Source: Sindora glabra | Lineage: Eukaryota > Streptophyta > Magnoliopsida > Fabales > Fabaceae | Length of the DNA stretch: 64,000 bases | Direction: 5' to 3' | NCBI GenBank assembly: GCA_020226215.1 | Contig: CM035227.1 | Span: forward strand, 4,581,343-4,645,342 | Shown: positions 1 to 12,360 of the stretch, one piece after another | Layout of the letters: the number at the start of each line of letters is the position of its first letter | Numbering within the stretch: the first letter of the stretch is position 1 | Position numbers and translations under genes: made by a program | The notes under the pieces: generated by a model | Databases searched by the model: none | What the model saw: the letters and a program-made list of their open reading frames with translations, nothing else | Told to the model about the DNA's origin: nothing

Positions 1-220
1 CATTACAGCATAAGGAAACTTTGTTCACAACATCAAGGCAGTTAGAGAAATCAACTTTTATTCCAGGCTAATTCTCCTTGTTGAGAGAAACATGTACAGA
101 AAGAAGGCAAACAACCGACTAAAGACATTGGCAGTTACTATGAACTTTCTATTTCCTTATTTGTTCAACACGTAGAACCATTTCTCGGACATGAGGATCA
201 AATTCCTCAAATGCAATCTT

Positions 221-2196
221 TTACTTGAGGGAGTTTTCAATGTCTATGACAAATCGGTACTTAACATCCCTTTTGATTACTCTTTCGATAGCTTCATTTG
301 CATATTGGATTGGGACTATTTCTATGTTTGGATAGACTTTATTTGCAGCACAGAAGTCAATCATCTCTTGTGTGTCATTCATACTGCCAGTGGAACTTCC
401 AGAGATGCTTTTCATACCTGTCAAAAGAGTTTATGCATTTAGTCTCACTCTGATTCTAATGAAATCTTAGCTAAAAGGCTGAAACTATTGATTCTAACAG
501 ACTTTATACTAGAAGAGAGCAAACATACTCCCCAAAAGACTTAAGGGACTGAGTTTGACTTCACTTGGGGCCCCCACAAGAGCTAGAACACCTTTTGTCT
601 TCAATAGTGACATGTAAGGATCAAAGGGGTGATCACCGGATGCTGTATCAATTATGAAATCCAATGACTTAGTCAACGCCTGCATTTAAATCATCATATA
701 CTTTCAGTTCCAACAAACAAGAAAAAAATAACATCAGTGATCAATCTCAGTATAGATTTAGTAAAGAAATATACATGGTCTTCCAAATTTCAGCAAAAAT
801 TTCTTAGGTCCCACTGAACATAAGATGTTTTTGTTCAGTTTATTTTTTATAAAGCTAAGCACTCATTCTCTTTTCTTCTTCTAAATCATCACTCAATGTA
901 CACCTAGAAGGATCTGATTTAGAACAATCTTACTTATTTGTGTAGGTTTTGTCAACAGAATAAACGCATTAAATTAGATAAAGTTAAGCGTATTAGTTTT
1001 GTAGAACTTAAAAATGAGAATCCAGAATCTGAAGTCAAGAAAAAGTGTTGCTTGATAGAGTATTTATGTTATGCTTACCGCCATCTGTTCCTCATCAGAA
1101 GAAACAACAAAACTGTCGGCACCAAGCAGAGTAAGGGCCTCCTCTTTCTTGGATATGCTAGTGCTGAAAACTGTAACCTTTAAACCAAAGGCTTTGCCAA
1201 ATTTGACAGCCATATGACCAAGACCACCGAGGCCAATCACTCCCAATGACTTGCCAGGTTGATTCATCTTGTGCTGCTTCATCGGATTATAAACAGTGAT
1301 CCCAGCACAAAGCAAAGGAGCTGCTGAGGCCAATGGGTAGTCTTTCGGTATCACGAAGCAATACCTGTAGATTCAACACCAAGTATATCAAAATCCAATA
1401 AGTAATGCTACGCAAACTCGATCAGTTGTTTGACACAGTGTTTTGCATTTAGAGATATATCACAATCTAATTCAAATTGACAATTTCGTCTGTTCAGGTG
1501 TTGTCATGTGGAAACTGAATGACAATAATCTCATATGCAACTAGCATTTTGCATAATTAATACAAAACCAGCATCTAATTTATAGATTTACCGTTCATGG
1601 ACTACTATGAAACTGGAGTATCCTCCCCTCGTGATGGTACCATCCAGATCAAAACTATTGTAAGTGCCCACTCTCTTGGCGCAGTGAACCTCTTGCCCAT
1701 CATCACAGTACTCACAATCCCTGCACGAATTGACGTAAGTGCCCACTCCAACATGATCACCAACCTTGAAACGGCCCACCTTGGCACCAACCTTTTCCAC
1801 AACTCCAGCAATCTCATGCCTGAAATATGTAAAAAACCACAAAAAAAAAATGGATATATCAGTTCTGAAAAATACAATTATATAACCCAAAAAGTAATAC
1901 AGCAAAACAGGCCACTTACCCCGGTACTACTGGATAATTGGAGTCTCCGTCCTGATTCCTGGTCCAAAGCACATCAGCATAACAAATTCCACAATGTGTA
2001 ATCTTTATATAGACATCATCTTTCCCAAGAGCCCTGCACAGTCATTGTCATATGATCAATAAACACCAAGAAATTTAGGTTCATAAGAGAAGAAGAAAAT
2101 TAACATAAGATAAGCGTACCTGCGACTGAATTTGTAAGGTGCGAGGAACCCAGATGGATCTCTTGCTGCCCATGCTAGGCAATCTTCGGAACTCAT
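221..2196 (-). CDS. CAD1: Cinnamyl alcohol dehydrogenase-like protein (CAD1-type), six exons
   Basis: Zinc- and NADP(H)-dependent medium-chain alcohol dehydrogenase, expected to interconvert cinnamyl-type aldehydes and alcohols in the cytosol; true substrate unproven. Exons on the minus strand: 2196-2120, 2033-1920, 1819-1592, 1364-1079, 679-529, 417-221. All have GT-AG borders; together 1053 nt, 350 aa, slightly under the usual 355-360. The protein starts MSSEDCLAWAARDP. Visible catalytic-zinc ligands are Cys40 (THCGICYADV), His65 (GHE) and Cys159 (LLCAGITVY). Structural-zinc cysteines are 96, 99, 102 and 110. The nucleotide-binding turn GLGGLGH lies at 184-190, and the following VFSTS segment fits NADP preference. 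It ends KYRFVIDIENSLK, the usual family ending. The NSCRDCEYC and HERYCF segments resemble Arabidopsis CAD1 (At1g72680) more than the lignin enzymes CAD4/5, from memory. No frame break is seen; the 3' UTR runs towards the left edge. Confidence 0.93.
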
Positions 2197-3259
2197 TATG
2201 TTTGATTTTATTAATGCAGCAATCAGAGATAAGACTGTTTATATTAAGTTCATGAGTCGAAATGAACCTGATGGATAAATGTTTTATATCAGTTAACCTT
2301 TACTTTCTAGAAGCATGACGGCTCCTCCCTCTTCCTTACATGTCCTCTACTCGTTCTCCTCAGCATTACGGGTGCTCTTACGTATCATTACCACATCTTT
2401 CCATCCATCAGCTACAGCTAGTACCTATGAATCTGATAAATGTTTGAATATGATTAAACTCGTGATATATTTCGGTCATATAAGAATCTCTCATAGCTGT
2501 GCATCTAGTCAAAATCTAGTGACTAATTGTGTTGAAGGATATTCTTGTATATTTCAACTATATTACATATTTTTATTTATAACTAATAAATAAATGACAG
2601 TCAACCTATTTATTTAAAATAAAAAAAAACCAAATTAGTATTAATTTTATTTAATTGGAGTATTCCTTTTCATGAAAGTAAACGCAAATGGACTGATGAC
2701 CTGGTAAACAGAACCCACCTTCCCTACTAACATCAAGAAATTTGTCACGTCTTGTTACTTTCAGGCCTGCACCATCATCCTCTTTTCTATGTCTGTATAT
2801 TTTATATAAAGATAAACTTGAATTCTTATCTACGACTAGAAAAGTCTTATTTATCTTCTAAGCACCGATTAATCGAAAATTGCTGACGTTATCTCAGTGC
2901 GTGCCTGCGTATCCGCCTACCGTAACAAATTTGGATGTGAGGACTGCGCACCAAGAACATAGAAGGAAAATTTTTAAACAGTTAACAAACATGGTTTTAT
3001 TAGTAAGTTTTGATTTGATTAGGGGACACACAGTTGAAACTAATAATGCCATTTGATAACTTTTTTTAAACCCCCCCCCCAAAACAAAAGTTGACAACTT
3101 TGAAGACGATTTTTGCCGTTTGACATCCTTCCACGCTTTACATTCACCTTTTTTTATATTTAAGGCATTTATAACCATATATTCGCTTTTTATTGTTATT
3201 TAATGCAATTATACCCAATATTTTATAATTTTATAATTATATATAGACCTCTCTTTTTA
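2197..3259. other. Upstream region of the CAD-like gene; no gene seen
   Basis: This stretch contains the presumed promoter and 5' UTR of the minus-strand CAD-like gene, then A+T-rich intergenic DNA. Short open frames here have no recognisable domain and no splice context. A run of ten C at 3071-3080 follows a T/A tract. Confidence 0.5.
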
Positions 3260-3267
3260 TATATACT

Positions 3268-3755
3268 TAAGAGTGGTTTAGTTCACATAGGAAATGACTT
3301 GCTGTAGGAAATTAAATTTTTAAAAAAATAACTTTCTAAATAATTTTTTTGAGAAGTATACAAAATTATTTGGTTGACATATAGAAAGTAACATTTCTTA
3401 AGAAAATTTTTTATATTTTATTTGATTCAATTTTAAATATCCTATAAAGTATTAATAAAATGATCATTAAATCATCAATATTATTATAACATAAATTAAT
3501 AAATTTTAGCTGTTATTAATTAAATTTAATAAAAATAATTTTATTATTATATTTATAAATAATACAGGAAATAGAACTTACTTAAGGAGAGATGGGTAAG
3601 TTATTTCTCATATTTTATGAGAAATAAGACTTCCTAAGAAGTCTTATTTCCTTTATTTTGATAGATAATGATCAGTGAAACAACTCAACTCTTTCCTATT
3701 TCGTGAAAAATAAAACTTCTAATACTATTAAGATGAATCAAACAACCTTTTATTT
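3268..3755. mobile_element. Possible MITE with degenerate terminal inverted repeats
   Basis: The left end reads GTGGTTTAGTTCACATAGGA. The right end, reverse-complemented, begins GGTTGTTTGATTCATCTTAA. Both look like decayed versions of one terminal repeat with a GGTTTxxTTCA core. An internal hairpin with the stem ATAAGACTTCCTAAGAAGTCTTAT lies near 3626-3650. No coding capacity. Exact ends and target-site duplication are unclear. Confidence 0.4.
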
Positions 3756-4278
3756 TGCCTTTTTTTCATTATTTTTAACATACGTTTATTGTGATACTGA
3801 TTTTTTGTCCAATGATAATTTTTAATGGTGCTTTCTTCTATAATAAAAGCTTAACTCTATGGATCATATTAGAGAAAGAATAAGATAGTGAGACTAAAGC
3901 ATAGAGAGATTATTAGGAATTCAATTTTATCATATATGATCTCTTTATAACAATTAAAGGTGACCTATGATCAACAAGAGCCATTGATAGTCAAATAAGG
4001 GATTATTACCTCGTCTTAAAGATATAATCAATTCTTTAAAAATAAATTGATCATCATATAAATAAATGTTATTGATCATTGAAACAAGATTTAAGGTAAT
4101 TGTTTTTATCAGTAAAGCATAATGACTTAACATTTTTTTATAATATTATAAGTGCAATTATGATTATTATCAAGCGATTCATATACGTAGAATTGTAATT
4201 ATCTCTAATCGCATATTTGTATGTGTCAAACTTCCCCAGTTTCTAAAATACAAAGGAGTGAATATGTACTTCTAAAAG

Positions 4279-4342
4279 TAAGTTAAATAAGGAAGAAGAA
4301 GAACTATAATTAAGTTAAATAAGAAAGAAGAAGAACTGTAAT
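4279..4342. repeat. Two-copy 32-bp tandem repeat
   Basis: A purine-rich unit beginning TAAGTTAAATAAG and containing GGAAGAAGAAGAACT is followed directly by a near-identical copy at 4311-4342, with only a couple of substitutions. Confidence 0.85.
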
Positions 4343-4397
4343 TAACCCTTTCAATTATAATATGGAACTTTAGGCATTATTGGCAAGGACACATAAA

Positions 4398-4415
4398 GCC
4401 GCCCCCAGGGGCGGC
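4398..4415. repeat. Perfect GC-rich 8-bp inverted repeat
   Basis: GCCGCCCC, a 2-nt loop, then GGGGCGGC, in otherwise A+T-rich DNA. CAGGGGCGG resembles the start of many Ac-like hAT terminal repeats, so this may be a transposon end or two ends abutting. No full element was delimited. Confidence 0.6.
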
Positions 4416-5842
4416 CTTCCCACTGACTTCTTCCAACTCAAATATTCTAGAGTCCGAAAATAAGTGATGGATTTCGTCTCTGCTTCACCTTTTTTTCTGT
4501 TATGGGGAGTCAATTATTTTCTTTTGACACACTGAAAAGTTCTTCCCATAACTTAACCTAAAATTTTTTATCTAAAATCTTATCTTCTTAATTACTTGCA
4601 CTAAGTTTATATGATTAATTTTTTTCCTAAAATTTTTAACTTTAATTATTCTGGCTATTAAAAAAAAAAGAAAATCCATGAGTAACTTTTCTATGTAAAA
4701 CACATTTCATAGTTATTGTTTGTAAATTTATTTTTTAAGTTTTTAGTTCCTTCCTTTCTTTTATTTCCAACTTCGATTCAATTAGTATTTCATAACTTTT
4801 ATTGTGAAAAAAAAAAAACTAATAAAAGTATGACGCCTTTGAGATTCTTCATTTCTTTGATCCAAGGAATAAAAGGTTTTCCTATTCTTCAACTATTAAC
4901 TAAAATATTTAGCAGTTTACGAATGATGCTTGCATTCAAATTATTGTTTTAATTAATCAAAAAAATCAAATACAGATCCAAAGTAGTTATAAATATTAAT
5001 TAATACAAGTTATTCCCTCCATTTCTTTCGTCCGAAGTTCTTTATTTATTCGTCACTTTGAGAAAATTAATAATATATTTATTATCTTTCCTTTTTAAAT
5101 TTGCCCATGAGGTCGAATTTATGTGAGTATTTTTTTCCGGATCTTTTAATATATATTTTCAAGAGTGAGAAGCTATTTAAACATTTACATAACATTTTAA
5201 ATTTGAAGTCATGACACTAATAAAAAAATAATCTCAAGATAAATATCGACTCTCAAAGACCACAAAAATTAGACTTGGACAGTTTTCCATTACTTGATCC
5301 TTCTATGTCAAATAAAATTATACATATATTATAATAATATTGGAATTTTTTATAATGTAAAGATATTTAATATTATTTTAGGAGCCTTTTTCCTTTTCTT
5401 TCATCATGAGTTTGAACATTTGATGTTCCTTGAAGATTTGCATCTCCTATTACATTTAATGTTCAATCTCTATTCTTTACATATGTACATTCAGTAATTT
5501 AATCGCTTCTCCATTAATAAAATAAAATAAAATTATACATATTACAACAACATGAAAATTTTGATAATATATTAATACTCAATGTTACTTTCAAGATTTT
5601 TCTCCCTTTTTCTGATTATATCTCAAGTTCAAATTTAATATCTTACTTATGTGCGTTAAGTACTTTGTCACTCTTATAATCATTAAAAAATTAAAATAAG
5701 ATTAATGCCACGGTATCTCATTAATTCAAAGGGATATGACTTGATGTACTTCTTCTTACAACTTCTTCTAAAAAATAATATTTTTCAGAAATTTTATTCG
5801 AAGTTGTTGATTTCAAGGGGATTTCTACGGTGCCGCTTAGGT
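4416..5842. other. A+T-rich intergenic DNA without a recognisable gene
   Basis: Short frames of up to about 80 codons occur, but they are low-complexity F/L/I/K-rich translations of A+T-rich DNA with no domain and no splice context. The 5000-5250 stretch resembles generic plant repeat DNA. Nothing further is supported. Confidence 0.5.
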
Positions 5843-5980
5843 TCCAAAACCCAGGCGACGTGGCCACTGGTAAATAGACTCCTAGCGTTAGTAGTCTTGA
5901 CCCTTCCTATGTTTATCTCCAAAACTCAAGTGACGTGGGCACTGGTAAATAGACTACTAGCGTTAGTAGTCTTGATAGTA
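5843..5980. repeat. Two-copy 75-bp tandem repeat with ACGTGG motifs
   Basis: Units starting at 5843 and 5918 share TCCAAAAC, a GACGTGG core, CACTGGTAAATAGACT and AGCGTTAGTAGTCTTGA. The block is clearly more G+C-rich than its surroundings. It is followed by a hairpin, CCTGGGTTTCAAACCCAGG (about 6025-6044). Probably part of an old transposon; no element ends found. Confidence 0.8.
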
Positions 5981-6044
5981 GGACAAATTTGCCAAAATGG
6001 CCGAATGACATTCCGCCACATGTCCTGGGTTTCAAACCCAGGAT

Positions 6045-6914
6045 TCCTACAAAGACACTGTAGTCTGCCCCTTCAAAATGTATCACCAAATTGATACTTG
6101 AAGGAAGAAAACATTAAATTAGTATCAATTTCACAAATTATATCAATTTAGTAATATTGCCTCTTCCTCTATTAAAATTTCATATATAACATATCTTTAA
6201 TAAATTTTGGCTGATGCAGAAGTTTAATTACACAGTACAATTGTTATAAAAAATGGTTATCAGAAGCAATTTATATGAAACCTCAAAAACTCTACCTTTT
6301 CTTGAAAAGTTCATAAGCCATAATTGTTTAATTCTTTATACTTTTTAAAGATCCTTAAGTTTCCTTATATATAATCAGTACATTAGAATCAAGTTAAGTC
6401 AAAGATTTGAAGAAAAAATGATTATTCATACAAGATTTAGTAGTTATAGTACTAAATTATTGAAAAAAATTTAAAATTAATATTAAATAAATATTAATTA
6501 TATTTCAGTGCTAATTTGATGTCTTTCTAACTTTTTTACTAATTTGATAATTTATTATTAATTTTATATAAAACATTTTGATGCATAAGCCATATTGTAA
6601 TTTTTTTAGATACTCGTCACATAAATAATTAAAATAAAATTGTAATTTTCATATATATGAAGATTTTATTAAAAATGTTAAAAGATATTTTTTCAAGTAT
6701 TGGTAGCCAGAAAAGTCGAATTTAATAATTCCGTTAAATTTCTTCTCACTAAATCATATATGATGACTTAATGTCACAGAACATTTTACACTGTGCCAAG
6801 GCATTACCCTAATGTAAAATGTTAAATACATGATTTATTAAACTATTGGGGGAAAAATCCTCATTCTAAACATATAAGTATCAAAGGATTAAATTAATCA
6901 GAATATCATGATAA
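6045..6914. other. A+T-rich intergenic DNA, nothing recognised
   Basis: No open frame with recognisable content, no RNA gene and no clear repeat between the 75-bp tandem repeat and the left end of the LTR element. Confidence 0.5.
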
Positions 6915-7402
6915 TGTTACAATTATTTTGTGAATTAACATAATCAATAATAATTTATATATTTGGATTAATGAATACACAAATAATGTAGAACATTTTA
7001 GTTAAGTCTCAAGTGGTAATCATGTTATGATTGGGCCCTAATTGGATACTTAAGTCTATATGGATATTAAAATTTTATGAGCATTTATTCCTAGATATTC
7101 TATGAAGGGTAAATTTGCTCAATCTAACCTATTAGGATAAGGTCTCAAGTCTTACCCTATGATCTTATTTGATAATTAACTAATTATATCAATAGTTAAC
7201 TGATTTAATTAATTATTATTTGATTATTAATTATATTTGTTGATTTAATTAATTGATAACAATAACTATTTCAATAAAGATGTAAGTAAAATTAGCTATT
7301 TATTGTTAGTATATAAAATAATATATAAAAATATGAGTATATTTTATAATATATTTACATATATATATGTGGTTGTATGTATATATATTATATGTGTAAA
7401 AA

Positions 7403-7913
7403 ATAATCTTAGAGAAAAATATAAAATACCTCTTTCAACATTAGAGTGATTGCATTTTACCTCTATTAACTTTGAAAACTTACAAATCAAATCATTAAAT
7501 TATAAACAACTTGTAATTATCATCCACCATTCACTTAACTTTTTATACAAGAATCATAATATTATTGTATGTTATTTTAATAAGTCATTTTTTGCACATA
7601 ATTTTGTAACTTATTTTCAAGTATTTAACTAAAATTTTATATATCTAATATAATTTCTAATAATTATATAACATAAAAGTTATGTGCAAAAAGAATGATG
7701 CAATAAACTAATATATAATAATATTATGTTTTTGTTTTAAAATTTCTTGAAAAAATCAAGTAATTTAATAAAATGATTAATTAAGTAGATAATAATTATC
7801 AATTATAAGTTTTATATAGTTTAATAGTTTAATTTGTAATTTTTTAAAATTTACGGAGGTAAAATGTAATTACCTGAAAGTTAATGAGTTAGTTTACATT
7901 TTTCTCTTAATCT
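7403..7913. mobile_element. Foldback/MITE element with very long inverted repeats, nested in the left LTR
   Basis: The left arm from about 7403 (TAATCTTAGAGAAAAAT) aligns with the reverse complement of the right arm ending at about 7912. The match covers the outer ~100 bp, including a shared GCATTTTACCTC/ACATTTTACCTC segment. It continues inward to a shared TTTTTGCACATAA block, so most of the element folds on itself. No coding capacity. It lies inside DNA that interrupts the left LTR of the surrounding retroelement. Confidence 0.7.
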
Positions 7914-8292
7914 CATTAACTTTTATATTTTAATACAAAAAATTGAAATTTACTAAACAATTATATAACAAAGTTTTTAACATGTTATAACAATTATTTT
8001 TGTTAAAATATTAATTTTATTATGTAAATTTAAGTGATAAAAATAAATAATTATTTATTATTTACAAAGAACTACTTTATTATAGTCTATATTAGATTAG
8101 TATATATATAATTAAAAGTATATAATAGCATGGTGGTTAAATATAGGGTATTATGTATTAATGAGCATGGTTCAACTCTTCTTACCTATATTTTTAATAA
8201 AATAATGAGTGGAATGGATTATTATTATATAATGTGAGGGCATTTTTTATTTTTTTTATATGCATTTAATGAATCAATTATTTGAAAATGAT

Positions 8293-8462
8293 AAGATCCC
8301 TAATTTTTTAAATTAATTAATTGAAGGTCAATAAGCTAATTGAATAAGTTATTTACCAAACACTTAAAATAATTAATTAGCTAAAGTTGATGGAAAAGTT
8401 GTTTATCAAACACTCTCTACATATATTTGTGATTGTCCTATTGAAACATAAGACTCTTAATA

Positions 8463-8542
<80 letters not shown>

Positions 8543-10625
8543 GAGATGAGAGTTGGACAACTTCCTTCTAACTTTTTACCATATTTTCTTCATTTTTTCG
8601 TTTTTAAAGAAGTTGAATGAATCGAAGATGTAAGGATAATTTGTGATAATGGAATATACGAGATTCATTATCAAGACATTAGATTGACAATTAAGTACAA
8701 TTTTCACCTTAACATTTTTTCTAATTAACTATGTAGCACAAATTCATATGTTATCTAATATAATGAATGTAATCTTGTGTTTTCCTTTTCAATTCTTGAT
8801 CTAATTTTTTCAATAGTAGTATTAGAGCCAGGTTTTATCATATTACATGTTTATAATTCGCGTCAAATTTGTTAAAAATTTTGTATGATGATTTTTAGCT
8901 TTTGAAATACAAAAGTTGTGAGAATTTGTGACAAATTTTCTTTTTATAATGATAAACTAATGAAAATTTTTTGAAATAATTTATCTAAATAATTTGGATA
9001 AATTAATTGGATGATAAACTAATGAAAATTTTCTTATGAGTTTTCTAAATAATTCACATAAATTAATTGGATTATTTGTTTAGAATTTTTTTATTTTTGG
9101 ATTGGATCCTAATAGTACAAATTTCAAATTTTTAGGAAAGGAATTTGTAAAATTGGATTAAATCTATGGTATATTTTTAGGATCCCTAGCTTTTTCAAAA
9201 TAGTTGATTGAAGATTAATAAACTGATTGAATCAGATATTAGTTAAATACCTGAAAGAGCTTATTAACTTGGTTAATTAACTAAAATAGACTCAATTAGT
9301 TAAAAGTTGATGCAAAACTATTTACCAAATACCTTTTATATATACTTGTGATTACCTTTTTGAAATACAAAACTTTTAATCTAAATCATAAATGAGAGTT
9401 GGATAACTTCCTTTTAATCATTCACTGTATTTTCTTTAACTTTTATATTAAAAGGAGTCGAATGAATCAGAGATATAAGGATAGTTCATGATTACAAAAT
9501 ATACCAAATTTATTATCAAGACATCATATTGATAATCAGGTATGACTTTTGTCCTAAAATATTCCTTAATTAATTGTTTAGCATAAATTCATATATTATG
9601 TAATATAATGAATATAATCTTGTGCTTGACTTGTCAATTCTTGACCTTATTTTTTCAATAGTAGTATTAAAGACGTGTTCTATCATATTACATGATTATG
9701 ATCTATGTTAAATTTGTTAAAAATTTTGTATGTTGTTTTTTAGGTTTTGAAATACAAAAGTTATGAGAATTTATGATAAATTTTCATTTTATGATGATAA
9801 ACTGATGAAAATTTTTGTCTAAATAATTTAATTTCTCTAAATGATTCACATAAATTAATTGGATTATTTATTTAGAATTTTTTAGTTTTTGGATTGAATC
9901 CTGAACTTATAGGTTTCAAAATTTTAGGAAGTGAATGTATAAAATTAGATCAAATCTATGATATATTTAAAGAATCCTCAACTTTTTCAAATTAGTTTAT
10001 TGAAGGCTAATAAACCAATTGAATCACTTGCTTGTTTAATAACTAAAACAATTGATTGATCATATCAATAAGTTAAAAATTAATGGAAAAGCTATTTACT
10101 AAACATACTCTATATACACTTGTGATTGCCTTATTGAAATATAAGACTTTTAATATATATTATGGGACGAAAACTAGGCAACTCCCTTCTAATCTTTTAT
10201 CTGTATTCAAAGAAGTTGAATGCATCAAAGATGTAAAAATAGTTTGTGACAACGAAATATACTAAATTCATTATTAAGACATAAAATTGATAATCAAATA
10301 TGATTTTTATATGAACATATTTCTTAATCTAAGTTTTTCAACAATGATATCAGATTCAAGTTCTATCATATTACATGGTTATGATTTATTTTAAATTTGT
10401 TGAAAATTTTATATATTATTTTCTAGCTTTTAAAAAGCAAAAGTTATGAGATTCTATGACAAACTCTCATCTTAAAATAATAAACTAATAAAAAATTTTA
10501 TTCAAATAATTTCTTATGAGTTTTTTAAATAATTTGCATATATCAATTGGATGATTTGTTTAGAAATATTTTTTTTGTTTTTCGATTGAATCCCAAAATT
10601 ACAAGTTTCAAATTTTTAAGAAAGG
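8293..10625 (+). repeat. Three tandem units of LTR-end, primer-binding site and leader
   Basis: Units begin near 8293, 9180 and 9972 with GGATCCCTA-like text. Each carries a TTTACCAAACACTCT-like block, an ACTTGTGATTGCC block, an LTR-like end TTTTTTCA (about 8812, 9656, 10340), a primer-site-like GTATTAGAGCC or decayed form, then a leader with TTTTGAAATACAAAAGTT. Unit lengths are about 890, 790 and 650 bp and similarity is moderate. A partial fourth copy is the right LTR (12361-12943), and a fragment of the LTR end recurs at 14222-14314. Confidence 0.8.
8459..8540. repeat. (TA)n microsatellite
   Basis: About 80 bp of alternating T and A, interrupted by two CATA units, lying within the first LTR unit. 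Shorter or absent in the other units, so it expanded after duplication. Confidence 0.95.
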
Positions 10626-12360
10626 AATTTGTAAATCCTACAAAAGCTTTAACCATGCAAAACTTTTAAAATTCAAAGAAGAATTTAAGTAGAATAGTAC
10701 TCACCGGGCTTAGGATAGTAGCTTAAATTGTAAAAGAAGATTAATTGGATCTTATGCTCATTAAACAAAAAAGAATTTATGGATTAGGGTTTTTGGTAGC
10801 TCAAATTCAATTAACCATTCAAGTTTGAAATTTATGTATGAAAGAAAAAATAGATAAGCATACAAGAGGTTAGTTGATGAAGAATTAACAGTTAATAAGT
10901 TACTTCCCTTAAAAAGATGAAATTAAAGGAGAATTGAAAGAATCCCCTTAGAGCTTTAATGTTTATTAAGAAGTTGATAAAGGTGTTGAATTGAAATAAG
11001 AGAAGTGAGGAGAGTTTCACATTTTAGAGGAAAAAAAGGGTTAAAATAGGCATTTGGGGAAAAGAGGATAAGTTATAATATTTACTCGTTAACTACCTTT
11101 CTTGGTCTATAGTCAACTATATATGACATATTATGTACTCAAGTATTTTGTATATATGTTTGTGCACCCATATATATACATAACTTGTTATGGAATGAAG
11201 GTTAAGCTCTTAATTAAAAAGGAAAAGTCTTATTATATTGAAGCTATCAATTAACAAAATCTTTTGTGGATATATGGTTATGACAATAGTAGATACTATT
11301 TTGTAACTAATATTAGATAGACATTCATAATTACTTCAATAGAACAATATATTCACTTACAATTGTATTTAAATTGTCAATTAACAATCCATTGTAGATA
11401 TGTGGCATTGATAGTATGAGGTATTATTTTGTAAATAATGTAAGTAGATATTTATGATTTGGAATAAACTAATTAAATATTTTTTGTAAGGCAATAATTT
11501 AGAATAGCATAATTTAATTTTTCTTTTTCATGGGACAATAATTATAATTAGGTTTTATATGGCATTTAAGAAATTATAGCTACATGTCTATGTTATGGTG
11601 TTGCTATTGCTTATTTCTCTCAATTGTAATTACAAAGAAAAGTGATAAATTTTATACTTATGGTGATTGATGGCTATATGATCCCATTACTTTTATCATT
11701 TGGAGTCTAATTAACTTAAATAGAGTAATAAAACCTTATGACATATTATATCAGTGGGAGTCTTATAATTTAATTATACAGCATGTCAAGTGTATAATGT
11801 GAGTGACTACATATTAAGCATAGTGATAGTATATAGACTTCAAGTGTATATATGTATTTGAAGTGTGTATATATAAACCACCACTTAATAAACACATAAG
11901 CTTGATTTAGCCTTATGATGTATTGAATTAGTGAAAGTATACATATGTGATGCTTGTTATGTGCATATATGATTTATTGTGCTTATATTGTCATATTTAT
12001 TAAAAGGACACTTTATAATTTAACATCTAGAGATATTTAGATCATATCTCATTTATTATATTGAAATTATTAAATCTTATTTGGCATCTTAGGTAGATAC
12101 TTAAACCAAAGATTTGAGATATCTATTTGATCACATTTATTGTTTATATATATCTTGGTTACTTTATAACCACTTTCTATTTTGATTATTAAGGTATAAT
12201 TTTGATAAACATGTATGATATTAATATCCTAATTAGATATAATGATTCTCATGTTAAAACTTATAATCTCATGTCAGACCTATAGTTATAATAATATCAT
12301 ATTCACGTTTCTTGTTATTATAATCTAAGATTTTTTTTTATTATTGTCCAATTGAGAGAT

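Noticed and set aside
8387..8620. 77-codon frame with a Tyr-Ile repeat
   Set aside because: It is the translation of the (TA)n microsatellite within an LTR unit.
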